A DNA stretch of 64,000 bases from Bacillaceae bacterium JMAK1 (GCA_012970285.1 JIBW01000002.1:310001-374000); one strand, 5' to 3'; shown: positions 39,361-49,289, numbered from the stretch's first letter. The notes: generated by a model from the sequence alone, not told the origin. Translations and numbers: made by a program.

Positions 39361-39897
39361 AGAAGTAAGTTGAGGAGTTGATTGAAGTTGTTTACCCATA
39401 ATAACAAAGGGTTTGATGATGGAAGTCGGATAATAATCGTCGCAAATTAAATCCCAACCGTGTTGCTTATATAGATTTCGATCCTTTTTGTTGGAAAGCT
39501 CTAATGTTAGTATTGCCGTTTCATGTCGAACGACATTCGTAATATGTTCAATTAGGTAACGCACGATTTTTTTCCTGCGTATGGTAGGGTGGATCATGAT
39601 CCCTGTTATAGCGAAGCAATTGTGTAGCCATTGATCGTATAAGTCCTTGTTTAACGTCGTTTTGAATTGTTCATGGTCTGCTTGACCAGGCTTTGATGTA
39701 TAACCATAGATAAATCCGATGAGTTGATCGTTTGCGTCCAAAACTTTCAGGGCCAAAAAACCTTCGTAATGAAAATGCTGCAATAGTTCAGCTTGTATCT
39801 CATCACATTGCTCTTTCGCATGCGTATGGCGGTAAAGAGAGATCACTGAATGGATTTCTTCTTGTTTAATAATCGTTTGTATATTGAAATGATTCAT
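39352..39897 (-). CDS. GNAT-like acetyltransferase
   Basis: A 181-aa protein with a GNAT pattern: FLALKVLDANDQLIGFIYG (strands 2-3), the CoA loop region ITGIMIHPTIRRKKIVRYLIEHI and C-terminal NLYKQHGWD. The CoA loop is not the classical Q/RxxGxG/A, having RRKKIV, so binding may differ. ATG 39897 follows GAGGTG by 8 nt; the longer frame lacks a signal. Acceptor unknown. Confidence 0.75.
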   Translation of the reverse strand: MNHFNIQTIIKQEEIHSVISLYRHTHAKEQCDEIQAELLQHFHYEGFLALKVLDANDQLIGFIYGYTSKPGQADHEQFKTTLNKDLYDQWLHNCFAITGIMIHPTIRRKKIVRYLIEHITNVVRHETAILTLELSNKKDRNLYKQHGWDLICDDYYPTSIIKPFVIMGKQLQSTPQLTSQA

Positions 39898-40030
39898 TTG
39901 CATCTCACCTCTTGTAAGAGAGCCTTTCTCCTTACTACCATTATACAAACAAGTGGCACGCCCCACGTTAACAATTCAATTAAAGATTAGCAAAAGTCGT
40001 AACATAATTGTTAAAAGCTTAAGAGAAATG

Positions 40031-40058
40031 TTGACGCGTTGCACCAGTTCTGTAAAAT
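40031..40058 (+). promoter_or_regulatory. Sigma-A promoter of htpG
   Basis: TTGACG-N16-TAAAAT, with the CIRCE element starting 10 nt after the -10 box. Confidence 0.7.
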
Positions 40059-40067
40059 AAAAATAGG

Positions 40068-40094
40068 TTAGCACTTTACATTGAAGAGTGCTAA
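40068..40094 (+). promoter_or_regulatory. CIRCE element (HrcA operator) before htpG
   Basis: TTAGCACTT-N9-GAGTGCTAA. This differs by one base from the canonical TTAGCACTC-N9-GAGTGCTAA and sits at the expected transcription start, so HrcA repression is predicted. Confidence 0.92.
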
Positions 40095-40118
40095 TGGAAA
40101 TGTGAAGGAGGACTACCT

Positions 40119-41978
40119 ATGACAAAAATACCTTTCCAAGCAGAGTCTCAACGACTATTAGAATTAATGATTAACTCAATCTACACGCATAAAGAGATTT
40201 TTCTACGTGAATTAATTTCTAATGCAAGTGATGCGATTGATAAAATGTATTACCGAGCGCTTACCGATGACAACATCACATTTAACCGTGAAGATTATTA
40301 CATCCACATTCAACCAAACAAAGAAGAACGAACAGTCACGATTACCGACACAGGAATCGGCATGACACGTGAAGAGCTAGAAAACAATCTTGGTACGATT
40401 GCAAAGAGTGGTTCACTTGCGTTTAAGAAGGAACAAGAAATTAAAGATGGTCACGACATTATTGGACAATTTGGTGTAGGCTTTTATGCCGCGTTTATGA
40501 TTGCTTCTGAAGTAACCGTTACGAGTCGGTCTGTTGATGAGGCTCAGGCATATGCGTGGACTTCGGACGGAACAGATGGTTTCTCAATTAATCCAGTAGA
40601 CAAAGAGACGGTCGGTACGACGATTGTATTGAAGTTAAAAGAAAACAGTGAAGAAGAGTCATATGATGAGTATTTGGAAGAACATCGTCTACAGACGATC
40701 GTTAAAAAGTACTCCGATTTTATCGGCTATCCAATCACGATGAACGTAACGACTCAACAGCCAAAAGACGAAGAGTCTGATGAAATGGTCGAAGTCGTTG
40801 AAACAGAAACGATCAACAGTATGATTCCGATTTGGCGTAAAAACAAAAGTGAATTAACGAAAGAAGACTATGAGCAGTTTTATCAAGATAAGCGTTATGG
40901 ATTTGATACACCACTAGATCATGTTCACATAAGTGTTGACGGTGCGGTTCGTTATGATTCAATTCTTTATATTCCAGAAAGCGTTCCGTTTGATTATTAC
41001 TCTAAAGAGTTCGAGAAAGGGTTAGAGCTTTATGCAAATGGCGTATTGATTATGGAAAAATGCTCTGACTTGTTACCAGACTACTTTAGTTTCGCAAAAG
41101 GACTCGTCGATTCTGAAGATCTTTCATTGAACATTTCAAGAGAAATGCTTCAACATGATCGACAACTGCAATTGATCGCAAAAAACATCAAGTCCAAAAT
41201 CAAATCACAGTTAAAGACGATGCAAAAAAATGATCGTGAACGTTACGTAACGTTTTATGAATCATTTGGTCGTCAGTTAAAATTCGGTGTATACAGTGAT
41301 TTTGGTATGAACAAAAAGGACTTAGAGGATTTACTCCTCTTCTATTCTTCGCATGAAGAGAAGTATACGTCGTTACTTGAGTACATCGATCGTATGCCAG
41401 AAGAACAAACAGCTATCTATTATGCAACAGGCGAATCTGTACAGCGTATTAAAAAACTTCCGCAAACAGAAATGGTTGCCGATAAAGGGTTTGAGATTCT
41501 TTATCTAACTGAAGATATTGATGAGTTTGCGATTAAAATGCTCGAGAACTATAAAGAAAAACCGTTTCAATCGGTTTCTAGCGCAGACCTTGATTTTGAT
41601 GAAGATCAAGAAGAAACAAATGAAGATCATAAGGAACTTTTTGAAAAGATGAAAGAGATTTTAGGTAATAAAGTATCAGATGTTCGCGAATCAAAACGCT
41701 TGAAATCTCACCCTGTCGTACTTGCAGCAGATGGAGAAATCACGATTGAAATGGAGAAAGTGCTTCAATCAATGCCTGACAATAATCAACAAGTAAAAGC
41801 AGATAAAGTATTAGAAATTAATGCGAAGCACGACGTGTTTTCTAAATTGCAGCATGCCGATGAAGAAACGTTGAAATTGTACACGAACGTACTCTACAAC
41901 CAAGCCCTCCTGATTGAAGGGTTACCGCTAGAAGACCCAGTAGCATTTACGCAAGACGTATGTAAGGTCATGATTTAA
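40119..41978 (+). CDS. htpG: Chaperone HtpG (Hsp90)
   Basis: A 619-aa bacterial Hsp90, an ATP-dependent homodimeric chaperone. The GHKL ATPase domain shows [23 protein letters not shown] and [12 protein letters not shown]; the middle domain has [14 protein letters not shown]. Length is typical. AAGGAGGA precedes the ATG. The upstream CIRCE element indicates class I heat-shock control through HrcA. Confidence 0.97.
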   Translation: MTKIPFQAESQRLLELMINSIYTHKEIFLRELISNASDAIDKMYYRALTDDNITFNREDYYIHIQPNKEERTVTITDTGIGMTREELENNLGTIAKSGSLAFKKEQEIKDGHDIIGQFGVGFYAAFMIASEVTVTSRSVDEAQAYAWTSDGTDGFSINPVDKETVGTTIVLKLKENSEEESYDEYLEEHRLQTIVKKYSDFIGYPITMNVTTQQPKDEESDEMVEVVETETINSMIPIWRKNKSELTKEDYEQFYQDKRYGFDTPLDHVHISVDGAVRYDSILYIPESVPFDYYSKEFEKGLELYANGVLIMEKCSDLLPDYFSFAKGLVDSEDLSLNISREMLQHDRQLQLIAKNIKSKIKSQLKTMQKNDRERYVTFYESFGRQLKFGVYSDFGMNKKDLEDLLLFYSSHEEKYTSLLEYIDRMPEEQTAIYYATGESVQRIKKLPQTEMVADKGFEILYLTEDIDEFAIKMLENYKEKPFQSVSSADLDFDEDQEETNEDHKELFEKMKEILGNKVSDVRESKRLKSHPVVLAADGEITIEMEKVLQSMPDNNQQVKADKVLEINAKHDVFSKLQHADEETLKLYTNVLYNQALLIEGLPLEDPVAFTQDVCKVMI

Positions 41979-41987
41979 CGAGGAACA

Positions 41988-42025
41988 GAAAAGAGCAACC
42001 GTGAAATGACGGTTGCTCTTTTTAT
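41988..42025. terminator. Bidirectional terminator
   Basis: AAGAGCAACCGT / ACGGTTGCTCTT between convergent genes. Confidence 0.9.
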
Positions 42026-42853
42026 TTAGGTTGGTGGTAAAAACCCTTGTTGACTAATAAAGAGTTCTTCATCACGAAACTCTTGTTGGAAACGACGGAG
42101 TAATTTTTTATAGGCGGTCTCATCGTACCAATGAGTAACATGTTCAGGTTTGTAACGGTTTTGAATGTTTAATTGCTTCGTTCGTTTACCACCACTGCCA
42201 TCACCCATGAAAAAGTCATCAATGGTGATGCGACTCGTATGTTCTCTTAAGATAGCCGGGAAATTCGGTGAACTCGGTAATAGGGGAGCTATAGCAGCTT
42301 GCGTTTGAATGTCATTGGTATGAAGTTCTTTAAGTGCTCGTAATCGCCCTCGGATCGCAGGGGCTTGTGGAGAAAACTGCTTTCGAATTGAATCATCATC
42401 AGTTTCAATTGTGATGCTAACGAGTAAACGCTCTTTTAGTTTTTGGAATAAGTCCAAATCACGAGTGACCATCGGGCTTCTCGTCTGAATGAAAAGAAAG
42501 TCAGGAGGGTCTACAGCAAGAGCTTCTAATAGATTACGGGTCAGTTCTTCTTTATATTCAATTGGTTGATAAGGATCGGTACTAGAAGACATAAAAATCG
42601 TAACCGGGCCTTTTTGCTTTTCTCGTTGTAATTCTTTAATGAGTAATGATTTAGCATTTGATTTCACATCAACATAATCACCCCATGATTCCTCGCGAAA
42701 AAGAGCAATGGGCATTTTTCGTACGTAACAATAAGAACATCCATATACGCACCCAACATAAGGGTTAAGAGTGTGACTGTACCCTTCTAGAAAGCCAGAA
42801 GCCTTCGTAAGAATTGTTCTTGCTTGCTTATGCAAAATCGTCTTCTCTGGCAT
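42026..42853 (-). CDS. Radical SAM protein of the spore photoproduct lyase-like group
   Basis: A 275-aa radical SAM enzyme. The iron-sulphur cluster motif is CVYGCSYCYV (CxxxCxxC) near residue 35, preceded by SHTLNPYVG. TSRSPMVTRDLDL-like and FMSSSTDPYQPIE segments match the SplB-related 'DNA repair photolyase' family found in many non-sporulating bacteria too. Cleaves SAM reductively; whether it repairs DNA is unknown. True SplB has a different N-terminus. Confidence 0.85.
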   Translation of the reverse strand: MPEKTILHKQARTILTKASGFLEGYSHTLNPYVGCVYGCSYCYVRKMPIALFREESWGDYVDVKSNAKSLLIKELQREKQKGPVTIFMSSSTDPYQPIEYKEELTRNLLEALAVDPPDFLFIQTRSPMVTRDLDLFQKLKERLLVSITIETDDDSIRKQFSPQAPAIRGRLRALKELHTNDIQTQAAIAPLLPSSPNFPAILREHTSRITIDDFFMGDGSGGKRTKQLNIQNRYKPEHVTHWYDETAYKKLLRRFQQEFRDEELFISQQGFLPPT

Positions 42854-43194
42854 GAATGTTCACTTCCTTTATTGTTAATTTGCCAATTGAGGGTGGACCT
42901 TAGTGTACAAGAAAAGAGGTGAACAAGAAAAGGATGAGAGTCTCACAAAAACTTCTTATCTCCTACACATGAACTACAGATAAAGTCTTTAATGTAAGGA
43001 GTAGATCAACAAAATGCTGCCCCCCAGCATTCTCATTTAGACGATGAAACGTTAAGGAAAGTAAGGCATGTTTAGGAGAGGAGCGGATAAGTAGTGAGTA
43101 CCTTCAGTTAAGGTGCTCACTCTTTTTTTAGATTTAGAACGTAGTGTATAGTATTAAGTAGATAATGACAGATCAAAGTTGGAGCGTTAAGAAC
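42854..43194. other. Intergenic region with candidate small RNA
   Basis: No gene. On the plus strand a hairpin AATGCTG-CCCCC-CAGCATT (43013-43031) exposes five Cs, and a strong terminator follows at 43094-43129. See findings. Confidence 0.45.
43094..43129 (+). terminator. Orphan terminator
   Basis: GTGAGTACCTT / AAGGTGCTCAC with T7; no plus-strand gene lies upstream within 1 kb. Confidence 0.82.
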
Positions 43195-43869
43195 ATGAGT
43201 AGAATATTAGTAGCTGAAGACGATCTCGAGATCCAAGAAATCGTAAAACAATTTCTAATCGCTAACGGGTATGAAGTGGTAACCGCCGACGACGGACTCA
43301 AAGCGTATGAAGCGTTCAAGCGAGAGTCATTCGATTTGTGTATTGTTGATGTGATGATGCCCAATATTGATGGTGTTAAGCTCGTGCAAATGATTCGCAA
43401 CACGTCATTTGTACCAATCATCATGTTGACGGCATTAGGAGAGGAGCAAGACCAAATCCGTGGATTTGAAGTAGGAGTGGACGATTACATTACGAAACCC
43501 TTCTCCTTTACGATTTTAACTGCTCGTGTTGAAGCGGTATTACGACGCACGAATCAACAACATGAAAAAGAAAAAGACTATTACGTACATGAAGAATTAA
43601 AGTTAGACGCTCTCGGTTACCAAGTGTGGGTAAACGATGAGGAAATTAGTTTAACGACGAGAGAGTTTGATATCTTAAAGCTGCTGATGGAAAACGAAGG
43701 AAAAGTATTGACGAGAGAAACGATCGTTGAGCACGTGTGGGGGTACGAGTACCTTGGAGAGACTCGGATGATTGATACGCACATAAAGAATTTACGAAAA
43801 AAGCTATCAACGGATCGTATTATGACAGTAAAAGGAGTCGGATATAAGTTACATGTTACCGACCATTAA
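43195..43869 (+). CDS. OmpR/PhoB-type response regulator
   Basis: A 224-aa transcription factor. Receiver domain with acidic pocket AEDD, phospho-acceptor D52 in CIVDVMMP, and KPF at the end; C-terminal winged helix with TTREFDILKLLMENEGKVLTRE and DTHIKNLRKKL. ATG 43195 follows GGAG by 10 nt; the longer frame from 43165 lacks one. Overlaps the kinase gene by 17 nt. Confidence 0.93.
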   Translation: MSRILVAEDDLEIQEIVKQFLIANGYEVVTADDGLKAYEAFKRESFDLCIVDVMMPNIDGVKLVQMIRNTSFVPIIMLTALGEEQDQIRGFEVGVDDYITKPFSFTILTARVEAVLRRTNQQHEKEKDYYVHEELKLDALGYQVWVNDEEISLTTREFDILKLLMENEGKVLTRETIVEHVWGYEYLGETRMIDTHIKNLRKKLSTDRIMTVKGVGYKLHVTDH

Positions 43870-45301
43870 GCATCTTTCACCAAAACGAATAACGGGTAAG
43901 GTTTTTCTTATCACAGCAGTTACTCTGGTCACTTTGGCACTTGTTTTCTATGCATTGCTGTATTTGTTTTTGCCGAGTTTTTATGAACAATACAAAATTC
44001 AAGAAGTTGATGAACAGATTGAACGGATTGTCTTGGAAGCGACTGAAGAGGAGGCAACATTCCAAGAAACGTATGAACAGTTAGAGGCACTTAGTTGGAA
44101 TCAAAACGTCTACTTTTATTTATTAGATGAAAACTTTCATCCACTATTCTCGCTTAATGCACGTACGTTTGAAGTTGAAGATGGACTCGGTAACCGAACG
44201 ACAGCAGTTCAACCTCCTACGTTAGAAGGGTTTCTAGAGGGGTATAGCCAAACGGTACCGATCACCATTGAAGGGCGAGAGTTTCATTTGTTCTTTAATG
44301 CTTCATTGCAACCTGTAAGTGAAGCGACCGAAGCGTTATTTTTGTTTTTGCCATACATTCTTATCGTAGCAATTATTTTATCGATCGGTTGTGCGTACTT
44401 CTTCTCAAGACAGATCACGAAACCGTTGCTTAAGTTGAATGCTTCTGCTCAATCACTGGCAAGGTTAGACTTTTCGAAGACGATTAAACACGACAGTGAT
44501 GATGAGATCGGTGAGTTATCGAAAAGCATTAATCAAATGTCAAATAACCTTGAACAAACGTTGCTTGAATTAAAGTCTGCCAATGAAAAGTTACAGTCGG
44601 ATATTGAACGAGAACGTGAAATCGAGGAACGAAGACGAGAATATTTTTCGGCTGCTTCTCATGAACTAAAGTCACCGATTACGATTTTAAAAGGGCAGAT
44701 GGAAGGGATGATCCACAACATTGGTCCTTATCAAGATCGCGATCACTATTTGAGAAAGTCATTAAATACTACTGAGGAAATGGAGACGCTCGTCCAAAAC
44801 ATGATGCAATTGTCACGATTTGAACGAGATCTACTCAATCAAAAACAAGTCGAGATTGATCTTGTTCAGGTCATTCAAACGACGCTTCATAAGTTGGAAT
44901 ACTTTAGAGAAGAGAAGAACATGACGATGAACGTTACGCTTCCAGACGAGCAAATCGTTATCGGAAATGAAGAACTCTTGAAGCGAATGTTGTATAGCGT
45001 CATCCATAATGGGTATATGTATTCTCCTGCTGGAGGGAATCTCACAGTTTCAATAAAGGAATCTGGGGATGAAACGATTGTAACGGTAAACAATGATGGT
45101 GTTACGCTGAGTGAAGAGGAGCAAGACATGATCTTTAAACCGTTTTATCGTGTTGAGAAATCGAGGAATCGCCATACGGGTGGAAGTGGTATTGGTTTGT
45201 ATCTCGTTTCTCAAATGGCGAAAGCATTAGATGTACGTTACGACGTAAGTAGTTCTGAAAATGATGTTACGTTTCGATTTACGTTTCAGAATCGTGAATA
45301 G
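43853..45301 (+). CDS. Sensor histidine kinase
   Basis: A 482-aa membrane kinase: helix 1 (~16-40), an acidic extracytoplasmic sensor (~41-160), helix 2 (~162-183), HAMP (~185-240), HisKA with H270 in AASHELKSPI, and HATPase_c with N-box LKRMLYSVIHNGYMYS, and G2 box TGGSGIGLYLVS. Partner of the preceding regulator. The stimulus and targets are unknown; the next gene (MATE) is convergent. Confidence 0.93.
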   Translation: MLPTIKHLSPKRITGKVFLITAVTLVTLALVFYALLYLFLPSFYEQYKIQEVDEQIERIVLEATEEEATFQETYEQLEALSWNQNVYFYLLDENFHPLFSLNARTFEVEDGLGNRTTAVQPPTLEGFLEGYSQTVPITIEGREFHLFFNASLQPVSEATEALFLFLPYILIVAIILSIGCAYFFSRQITKPLLKLNASAQSLARLDFSKTIKHDSDDEIGELSKSINQMSNNLEQTLLELKSANEKLQSDIEREREIEERRREYFSAASHELKSPITILKGQMEGMIHNIGPYQDRDHYLRKSLNTTEEMETLVQNMMQLSRFERDLLNQKQVEIDLVQVIQTTLHKLEYFREEKNMTMNVTLPDEQIVIGNEELLKRMLYSVIHNGYMYSPAGGNLTVSIKESGDETIVTVNNDGVTLSEEEQDMIFKPFYRVEKSRNRHTGGSGIGLYLVSQMAKALDVRYDVSSSENDVTFRFTFQNRE

Positions 45302-45353
45302 AAATAATGTCTCCATTTGAACCTATTCGTAGCTTAAAGTACGTAATGTGATA

Positions 45354-45387
45354 ACAATAGACGAGCCGTTAGTGGCTCGTCTATTGT
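45354..45387. terminator. Bidirectional terminator
   Basis: ACAATAGACGAGCC / GGCTCGTCTATTGT, 14-bp stem. Confidence 0.9.
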
Positions 45388-46724
45388 TCATCAAATATTT
45401 GTTTTTGATCCCATTTTCCGTAACGGAAGTAAAGGTAGGCAAACAAACTACCGATGATTAAACTGATGCCCATTCCAATGCCGATCCCAATCTCACCGAA
45501 CCAATGGGAGAATAGTGCAGTTAGTGGATAGCGAAGCACCCAAAACGAGAGGATGTTTAAGATGAGCACTTGGTACATCGCTCCCGAGGCGCGTACGATC
45601 CCATTCAAAACGAAATTTACACCAAGAAACGGATAACATAGTGCAACGATTTGCAAATAACGTGTTCCAAAAGCGACGGCTTCTTCGTCTTGTATAAACA
45701 GTCTGACACCTTGCTCAGCAAAAATCACGACGACTAGTGCGATTGTAAACATGATTGCAAAGTTGTAAAGTACGGCAAGTGTAGCGAGTTGACGAACGCG
45801 ATCCCAGCTTTGTGCACCAATGTTTTGTCCAGCGATGCTGTTAACGGCAGTTCCTAATGCCATTGCAGGTAACATAATTAAACTATCCAAACGTTGAGCG
45901 GCACTAAATCCAGCAACAACATCTTCACCAAACCCGGTCACAACACTTAAAATAGCGGCTACTCCGGCTGAAATAACGGCCATTTGCAATCCAGATGGGA
46001 TGCCAAGACGAAAAATTAAGGAAGCTTCAACTCGTTTAGGTAACGTAGGCAATGTAAATGGGGCAAGCTGATGCTTAATTACATAGAATAGCCCATATAA
46101 AAACGCGAGCCCTTGAGATGCAATTGTGGCATAAGCAGCTCCTTCAATTCCTAAGTCAAAGCCAACGATAAACAAAGGGTCGAAGATAATGTTTAGAATA
46201 ACAGCAATGAGAACGATCTTAAGTGGTGTTTTGCTATCTCCTAATGCACGAAGAATCGTACTAATAAAGTTGTATCCAAATAAAAAAATAATACCGATGA
46301 ACGTAATTTGTAAGTAAGCGATCGCTTGGTCTATAATCGATTCTGGTGTACCGATGAGTAAGAGGAGCGATTCTGAAAATACATAGCCTGCGATTCCAAA
46401 CAGAATCGCAATGACAGTCATGATAACGACAAAAGCATTTAAGTAAGAACGTAATCCACCTTCATTGTCTTTGCCTCTTTGTTGCGACAAAATCGTTAGA
46501 GAGGCATTGTTCAAGCCGATTACAAACGACAAAACGGTAAACATAATTGTGCTTGAAATGGCGACTGCTCCAAGAGCGTTTGCCCCTAATAAATTCCCGA
46601 CCCACAGGCTATCAGTAATTTGAAAAGAAGACTGAAGCAAGTTCGTAATCATAATCGGACCAGAAAAAAGCACGAGAGGTTTAAACAATGGACCTTTAGT
46701 GAAATCTTGCTGAGTGTGTTTCAT
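45381..46724 (-). CDS. MATE-family efflux transporter
   Basis: A 447-aa cation/drug antiporter with 12 predicted helices in two pseudo-symmetric halves. Typical segments are GPIMITNLLQSSFQITDSLWVGNLLG at the N-terminus and FSAAQRLDSLIMLPAMALGTAVNSIAGQNIGA in the second half. Exports cationic drugs using Na+ or H+. Substrate unknown. Confidence 0.92.
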   Translation of the reverse strand: MKHTQQDFTKGPLFKPLVLFSGPIMITNLLQSSFQITDSLWVGNLLGANALGAVAISSTIMFTVLSFVIGLNNASLTILSQQRGKDNEGGLRSYLNAFVVIMTVIAILFGIAGYVFSESLLLLIGTPESIIDQAIAYLQITFIGIIFLFGYNFISTILRALGDSKTPLKIVLIAVILNIIFDPLFIVGFDLGIEGAAYATIASQGLAFLYGLFYVIKHQLAPFTLPTLPKRVEASLIFRLGIPSGLQMAVISAGVAAILSVVTGFGEDVVAGFSAAQRLDSLIMLPAMALGTAVNSIAGQNIGAQSWDRVRQLATLAVLYNFAIMFTIALVVVIFAEQGVRLFIQDEEAVAFGTRYLQIVALCYPFLGVNFVLNGIVRASGAMYQVLILNILSFWVLRYPLTALFSHWFGEIGIGIGMGISLIIGSLFAYLYFRYGKWDQKQIFDEQ

Positions 46725-46778
46725 GAAGTATTCCTTTCAAACGTTAAGGCGATTAACCATCATTATACAAAAAAGAAA

Positions 46779-46801
46779 GCAGCTTTGTCTTGCAAAGCTG
46801 C
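46779..46801 (-). terminator. Terminator of the csbD-type gene
   Basis: GCAGCTTTG / CAAAGCTGC, T-rich on the minus strand. Confidence 0.8.
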
Positions 46802-46810
46802 ACGTTTACT

Positions 46811-46990
46811 TTATTTATCCATTTCATGTTTCGCGTTTGCTTTCGTATCTTGTGCTTTTCCTTTTAATTTGTCTGTTTTTCCTTCTGCTTGCATCTTTTT
46901 GTTGTTCGTAACTTTTCCTGCAGCGTCTTTCACACTACCTTTCGCTTGATTACCCATTCCTTTAAGTTTATCCGTCGCTTTATCGCTCAT
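46811..46990 (-). CDS. csbD: CsbD-family general stress protein
   Basis: A 59-aa hydrophilic protein: MSDKATDKLKGMGNQAKGSVKDAAGK, then a second GK repeat ending HEMDK. The LKG-x-x-KGxxKDxxGK pattern is diagnostic of CsbD, a sigma-B-controlled small protein of unknown mechanism. AAGGAGG lies 8 nt before the ATG. A sigma-B-like promoter lies upstream. Confidence 0.92.
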   Translation of the reverse strand: MSDKATDKLKGMGNQAKGSVKDAAGKVTNNKKMQAEGKTDKLKGKAQDTKANAKHEMDK

Positions 46991-47021
46991 GTAAAACCCC
47001 TCCTTGATGTGTTAATCTTCT

Positions 47022-47047
47022 ATTCACGAAAATGGAGAGCTTTAAAC
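47022..47047 (-). promoter_or_regulatory. Sigma-B-like promoter of csbD
   Basis: Minus strand GTTTAA-N14-GTGAAT, 11 of 12 consensus positions. Confidence 0.65.
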
Positions 47048-47221
47048 CTATTTGATAATAAATGACAAATTTATACAAATACCCTATTCATGTATTCTGA
47101 TGATTGGTATAATATCGATAATGTGGTTGACGATTTATGATGGAAATTGTTTGTATTTAGAATGGGTCATGTGTAACATGAACATCACATGTAAGATCTG
47201 TAAGAAAAGGGAGGGCTTGTG

Positions 47222-47875
47222 TTGAAAAAGAAAGTATCAGTAAGTGGTCTAGCGTTAACACTCGTTCTGTTATCGGCATGTACCGACTCAGAAGAGACTG
47301 CCAGTGCAGAAGACGCTGGGAATGCTGTTGACGGCATAGAGGCTTACATTCAAGATTTTCAGACAGAAGCGGAACAGTTACTTAACGTTGAAGAAGATTT
47401 ACAGTTGGATTTTGAAGAAGACTTAGCCAATGATAGTGAGGGAGCATTACTCGAAGGTACGGGTCAAGTAGCTTCGAATTTAAGTGATCGAGAGGAAATC
47501 TTGCAATCGCTCGATTCAATACATAGCCAAATTAACCAGGAATTGAATACGATCGGACAAGCCATTGAGCATGTAGATGCAGAAGAACTTCCGAACGATA
47601 TCGAAGAATTTTCAGTAGGGCTGTCAGATTATGGTGCGGAATTATCCCAGTTTATTGATGAATACCGTCACAACTTGAGCACTCAAAGTGAATACTTTGA
47701 AACGCTAAGCAGTGAAGAAGCTGACTTTGCCGATATTACGGATGGGATTGAGAATGTTAACGATACTCACCGCGCAATGAATGCTAGTTGGTACGAATTG
47801 GAAGATACGTTAATTAATATGCAAGAAATTCTAGCAAACTTTGAAATGCCTACGCCGGAAGAGGAGGGTGAATAA
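47222..47875 (+). CDS. YkyA-like acidic lipoprotein
   Basis: A 217-aa lipoprotein (lipobox LSAC, Cys about residue 20) whose mature part is acidic and alpha-helical, like the YkyA cell-wall-binding lipoprotein family. TTG 47222 lies 6-7 nt from GGGAGGG; GTG 47219 is the alternative. It abuts the glycosidase-like gene (TAA directly followed by ATG), so the two are made together outside the membrane. Confidence 0.7.
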   Translation: MKKKVSVSGLALTLVLLSACTDSEETASAEDAGNAVDGIEAYIQDFQTEAEQLLNVEEDLQLDFEEDLANDSEGALLEGTGQVASNLSDREEILQSLDSIHSQINQELNTIGQAIEHVDAEELPNDIEEFSVGLSDYGAELSQFIDEYRHNLSTQSEYFETLSSEEADFADITDGIENVNDTHRAMNASWYELEDTLINMQEILANFEMPTPEEEGE

Positions 47876-49282
47876 ATGATCAAACCGTGGAAGTTGTCAG
47901 CATTCGTAGTAGCCGGATTTGTTGCTACAACGTTAAGTATCTCCGACGTTTCTGCTGAGGAAGATGCTGAAGAAACTGAGCAAGACGTTGAGGAAACGGA
48001 AGAAGAATCGGAAGAAGCAGATGAAGAAACAGAAGAAGAAAATGAAGCTAGGTTATTTGCTATTCCAGATGCTGAGGAAGACCTACTTACGTTACCACGC
48101 CTCATTCCAGATCGATTTACATACGATAGTGGCGTTGACATTGAGTACCCAGAAGATGGTGTACGTGGAATCTTCTCAACAGCACACTCTGCTGGTGGAC
48201 AGAAATTCACTGAACTCGTTGATTTTGTCGATCAAACGGACTTAAATGCGATGGTTATTGACGTAAAAGATGACGACGGGTTTATTACCTTTGAGACTGA
48301 GTCTGAAGACGAGCGTGTACAAGAAAACTCCCGTGACGTCATTACAGATGTTGAAGGAATGATGGACACGTTAGAGGAATCGCAGATCTATCCGATTGCT
48401 CGTGTCGTTGTGTTCAAAGATACGATTCTAGGAAAACAAGAACCTGAGTTATCGTTTACTGAAGGAGGCAACGTGTGGACGAACCCAGGCGGATCTGCCT
48501 TTGTAAATCCATTCTCAGAAGAAGTATGGGAATACAACGTAGAAGTTGCTCGACAAGCCGCAGAAGCAGGATTTAAAGAGATTCAATTTGACTATGTACG
48601 ATTCCCAGAAGGGTTTGGCAGTCGTGATGATGCGCTCAATTATACAGAAGGTAATTATGCTGACTCAGATATGGATCGTTACGAAAAGCGAATCGCTGCT
48701 GTAACAGATTTCGTTGAATATGCTCGTGAGGAACTTAGAGAGTATGGCGTCAAAGTATCAGTTGATATTTTCGGAGTAGCAGCGATGTATGATGAACCAA
48801 ACATCGGACAAAGTTTTGCAGCTATTTCGGAGAATGTCGATGTTATTTCATCAATGCCTTACCCGAGTCATTGGGGAGAAGGTAGTTTACCAGGCATTAG
48901 GTATCCAGATTTGGAGCCATACAACGTGATGGACTATTATTCTCAAGTAGAAAATGAAGTATTAGAAGAACTTGATAACCCACCGGTTTCGCGTCCTTGG
49001 TTGCAAGACTTTACCGCGTCTTATTTGCCAGATGGGCAATGGACATCCTATGATGCACCAGAGATTGAAGCTCAAATTCAAGCACTTTATGATAACAACA
49101 TTTATGAATTCCTCCTTTGGAATGCGGGTAATAATTACACTCCAGGTGTCGATTATAAACTCGGTCTAGATATCGACATCGCAGGTGCTGAACTCATGGA
49201 AGACGACGAAGAGATGCCTGAAGAAGGTTCTGAAGAAGAATCAGATGAAGAATCAGATGAAGAAGACAGTGAAGACGAATAA
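47876..49282 (+). CDS. Exported putative glycoside hydrolase (DUF4015/GHL13 type)
   Basis: A 468-aa exported protein. After a signal peptide (cleavage near VSAEE, residue ~28) comes an acidic Glu-rich linker (~28-60), the TIM-barrel-like DUF4015 domain with VIDVKDDDGFITF, YPIARVVVFKD, WTNPGGSAFVNPFSEEVWEYNVE and the strand EIQFDYVRFPEG, and an acidic C-terminal tail of Glu/Asp/Ser (~445-468). The family is predicted to hydrolyse a polysaccharide; the substrate is unknown. Both tails are unusually acidic. Confidence 0.85.
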   Translation: MIKPWKLSAFVVAGFVATTLSISDVSAEEDAEETEQDVEETEEESEEADEETEEENEARLFAIPDAEEDLLTLPRLIPDRFTYDSGVDIEYPEDGVRGIFSTAHSAGGQKFTELVDFVDQTDLNAMVIDVKDDDGFITFETESEDERVQENSRDVITDVEGMMDTLEESQIYPIARVVVFKDTILGKQEPELSFTEGGNVWTNPGGSAFVNPFSEEVWEYNVEVARQAAEAGFKEIQFDYVRFPEGFGSRDDALNYTEGNYADSDMDRYEKRIAAVTDFVEYAREELREYGVKVSVDIFGVAAMYDEPNIGQSFAAISENVDVISSMPYPSHWGEGSLPGIRYPDLEPYNVMDYYSQVENEVLEELDNPPVSRPWLQDFTASYLPDGQWTSYDAPEIEAQIQALYDNNIYEFLLWNAGNNYTPGVDYKLGLDIDIAGAELMEDDEEMPEEGSEEESDEESDEEDSEDE

Positions 49283-49289
49283 TGCTTAG

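Noticed and set aside
42026-42853. True spore photoproduct lyase SplB
   Set aside because: The protein is shorter and has the CxxxCxxC region of the wider SPL-like radical SAM family; there is no adjacent splA.
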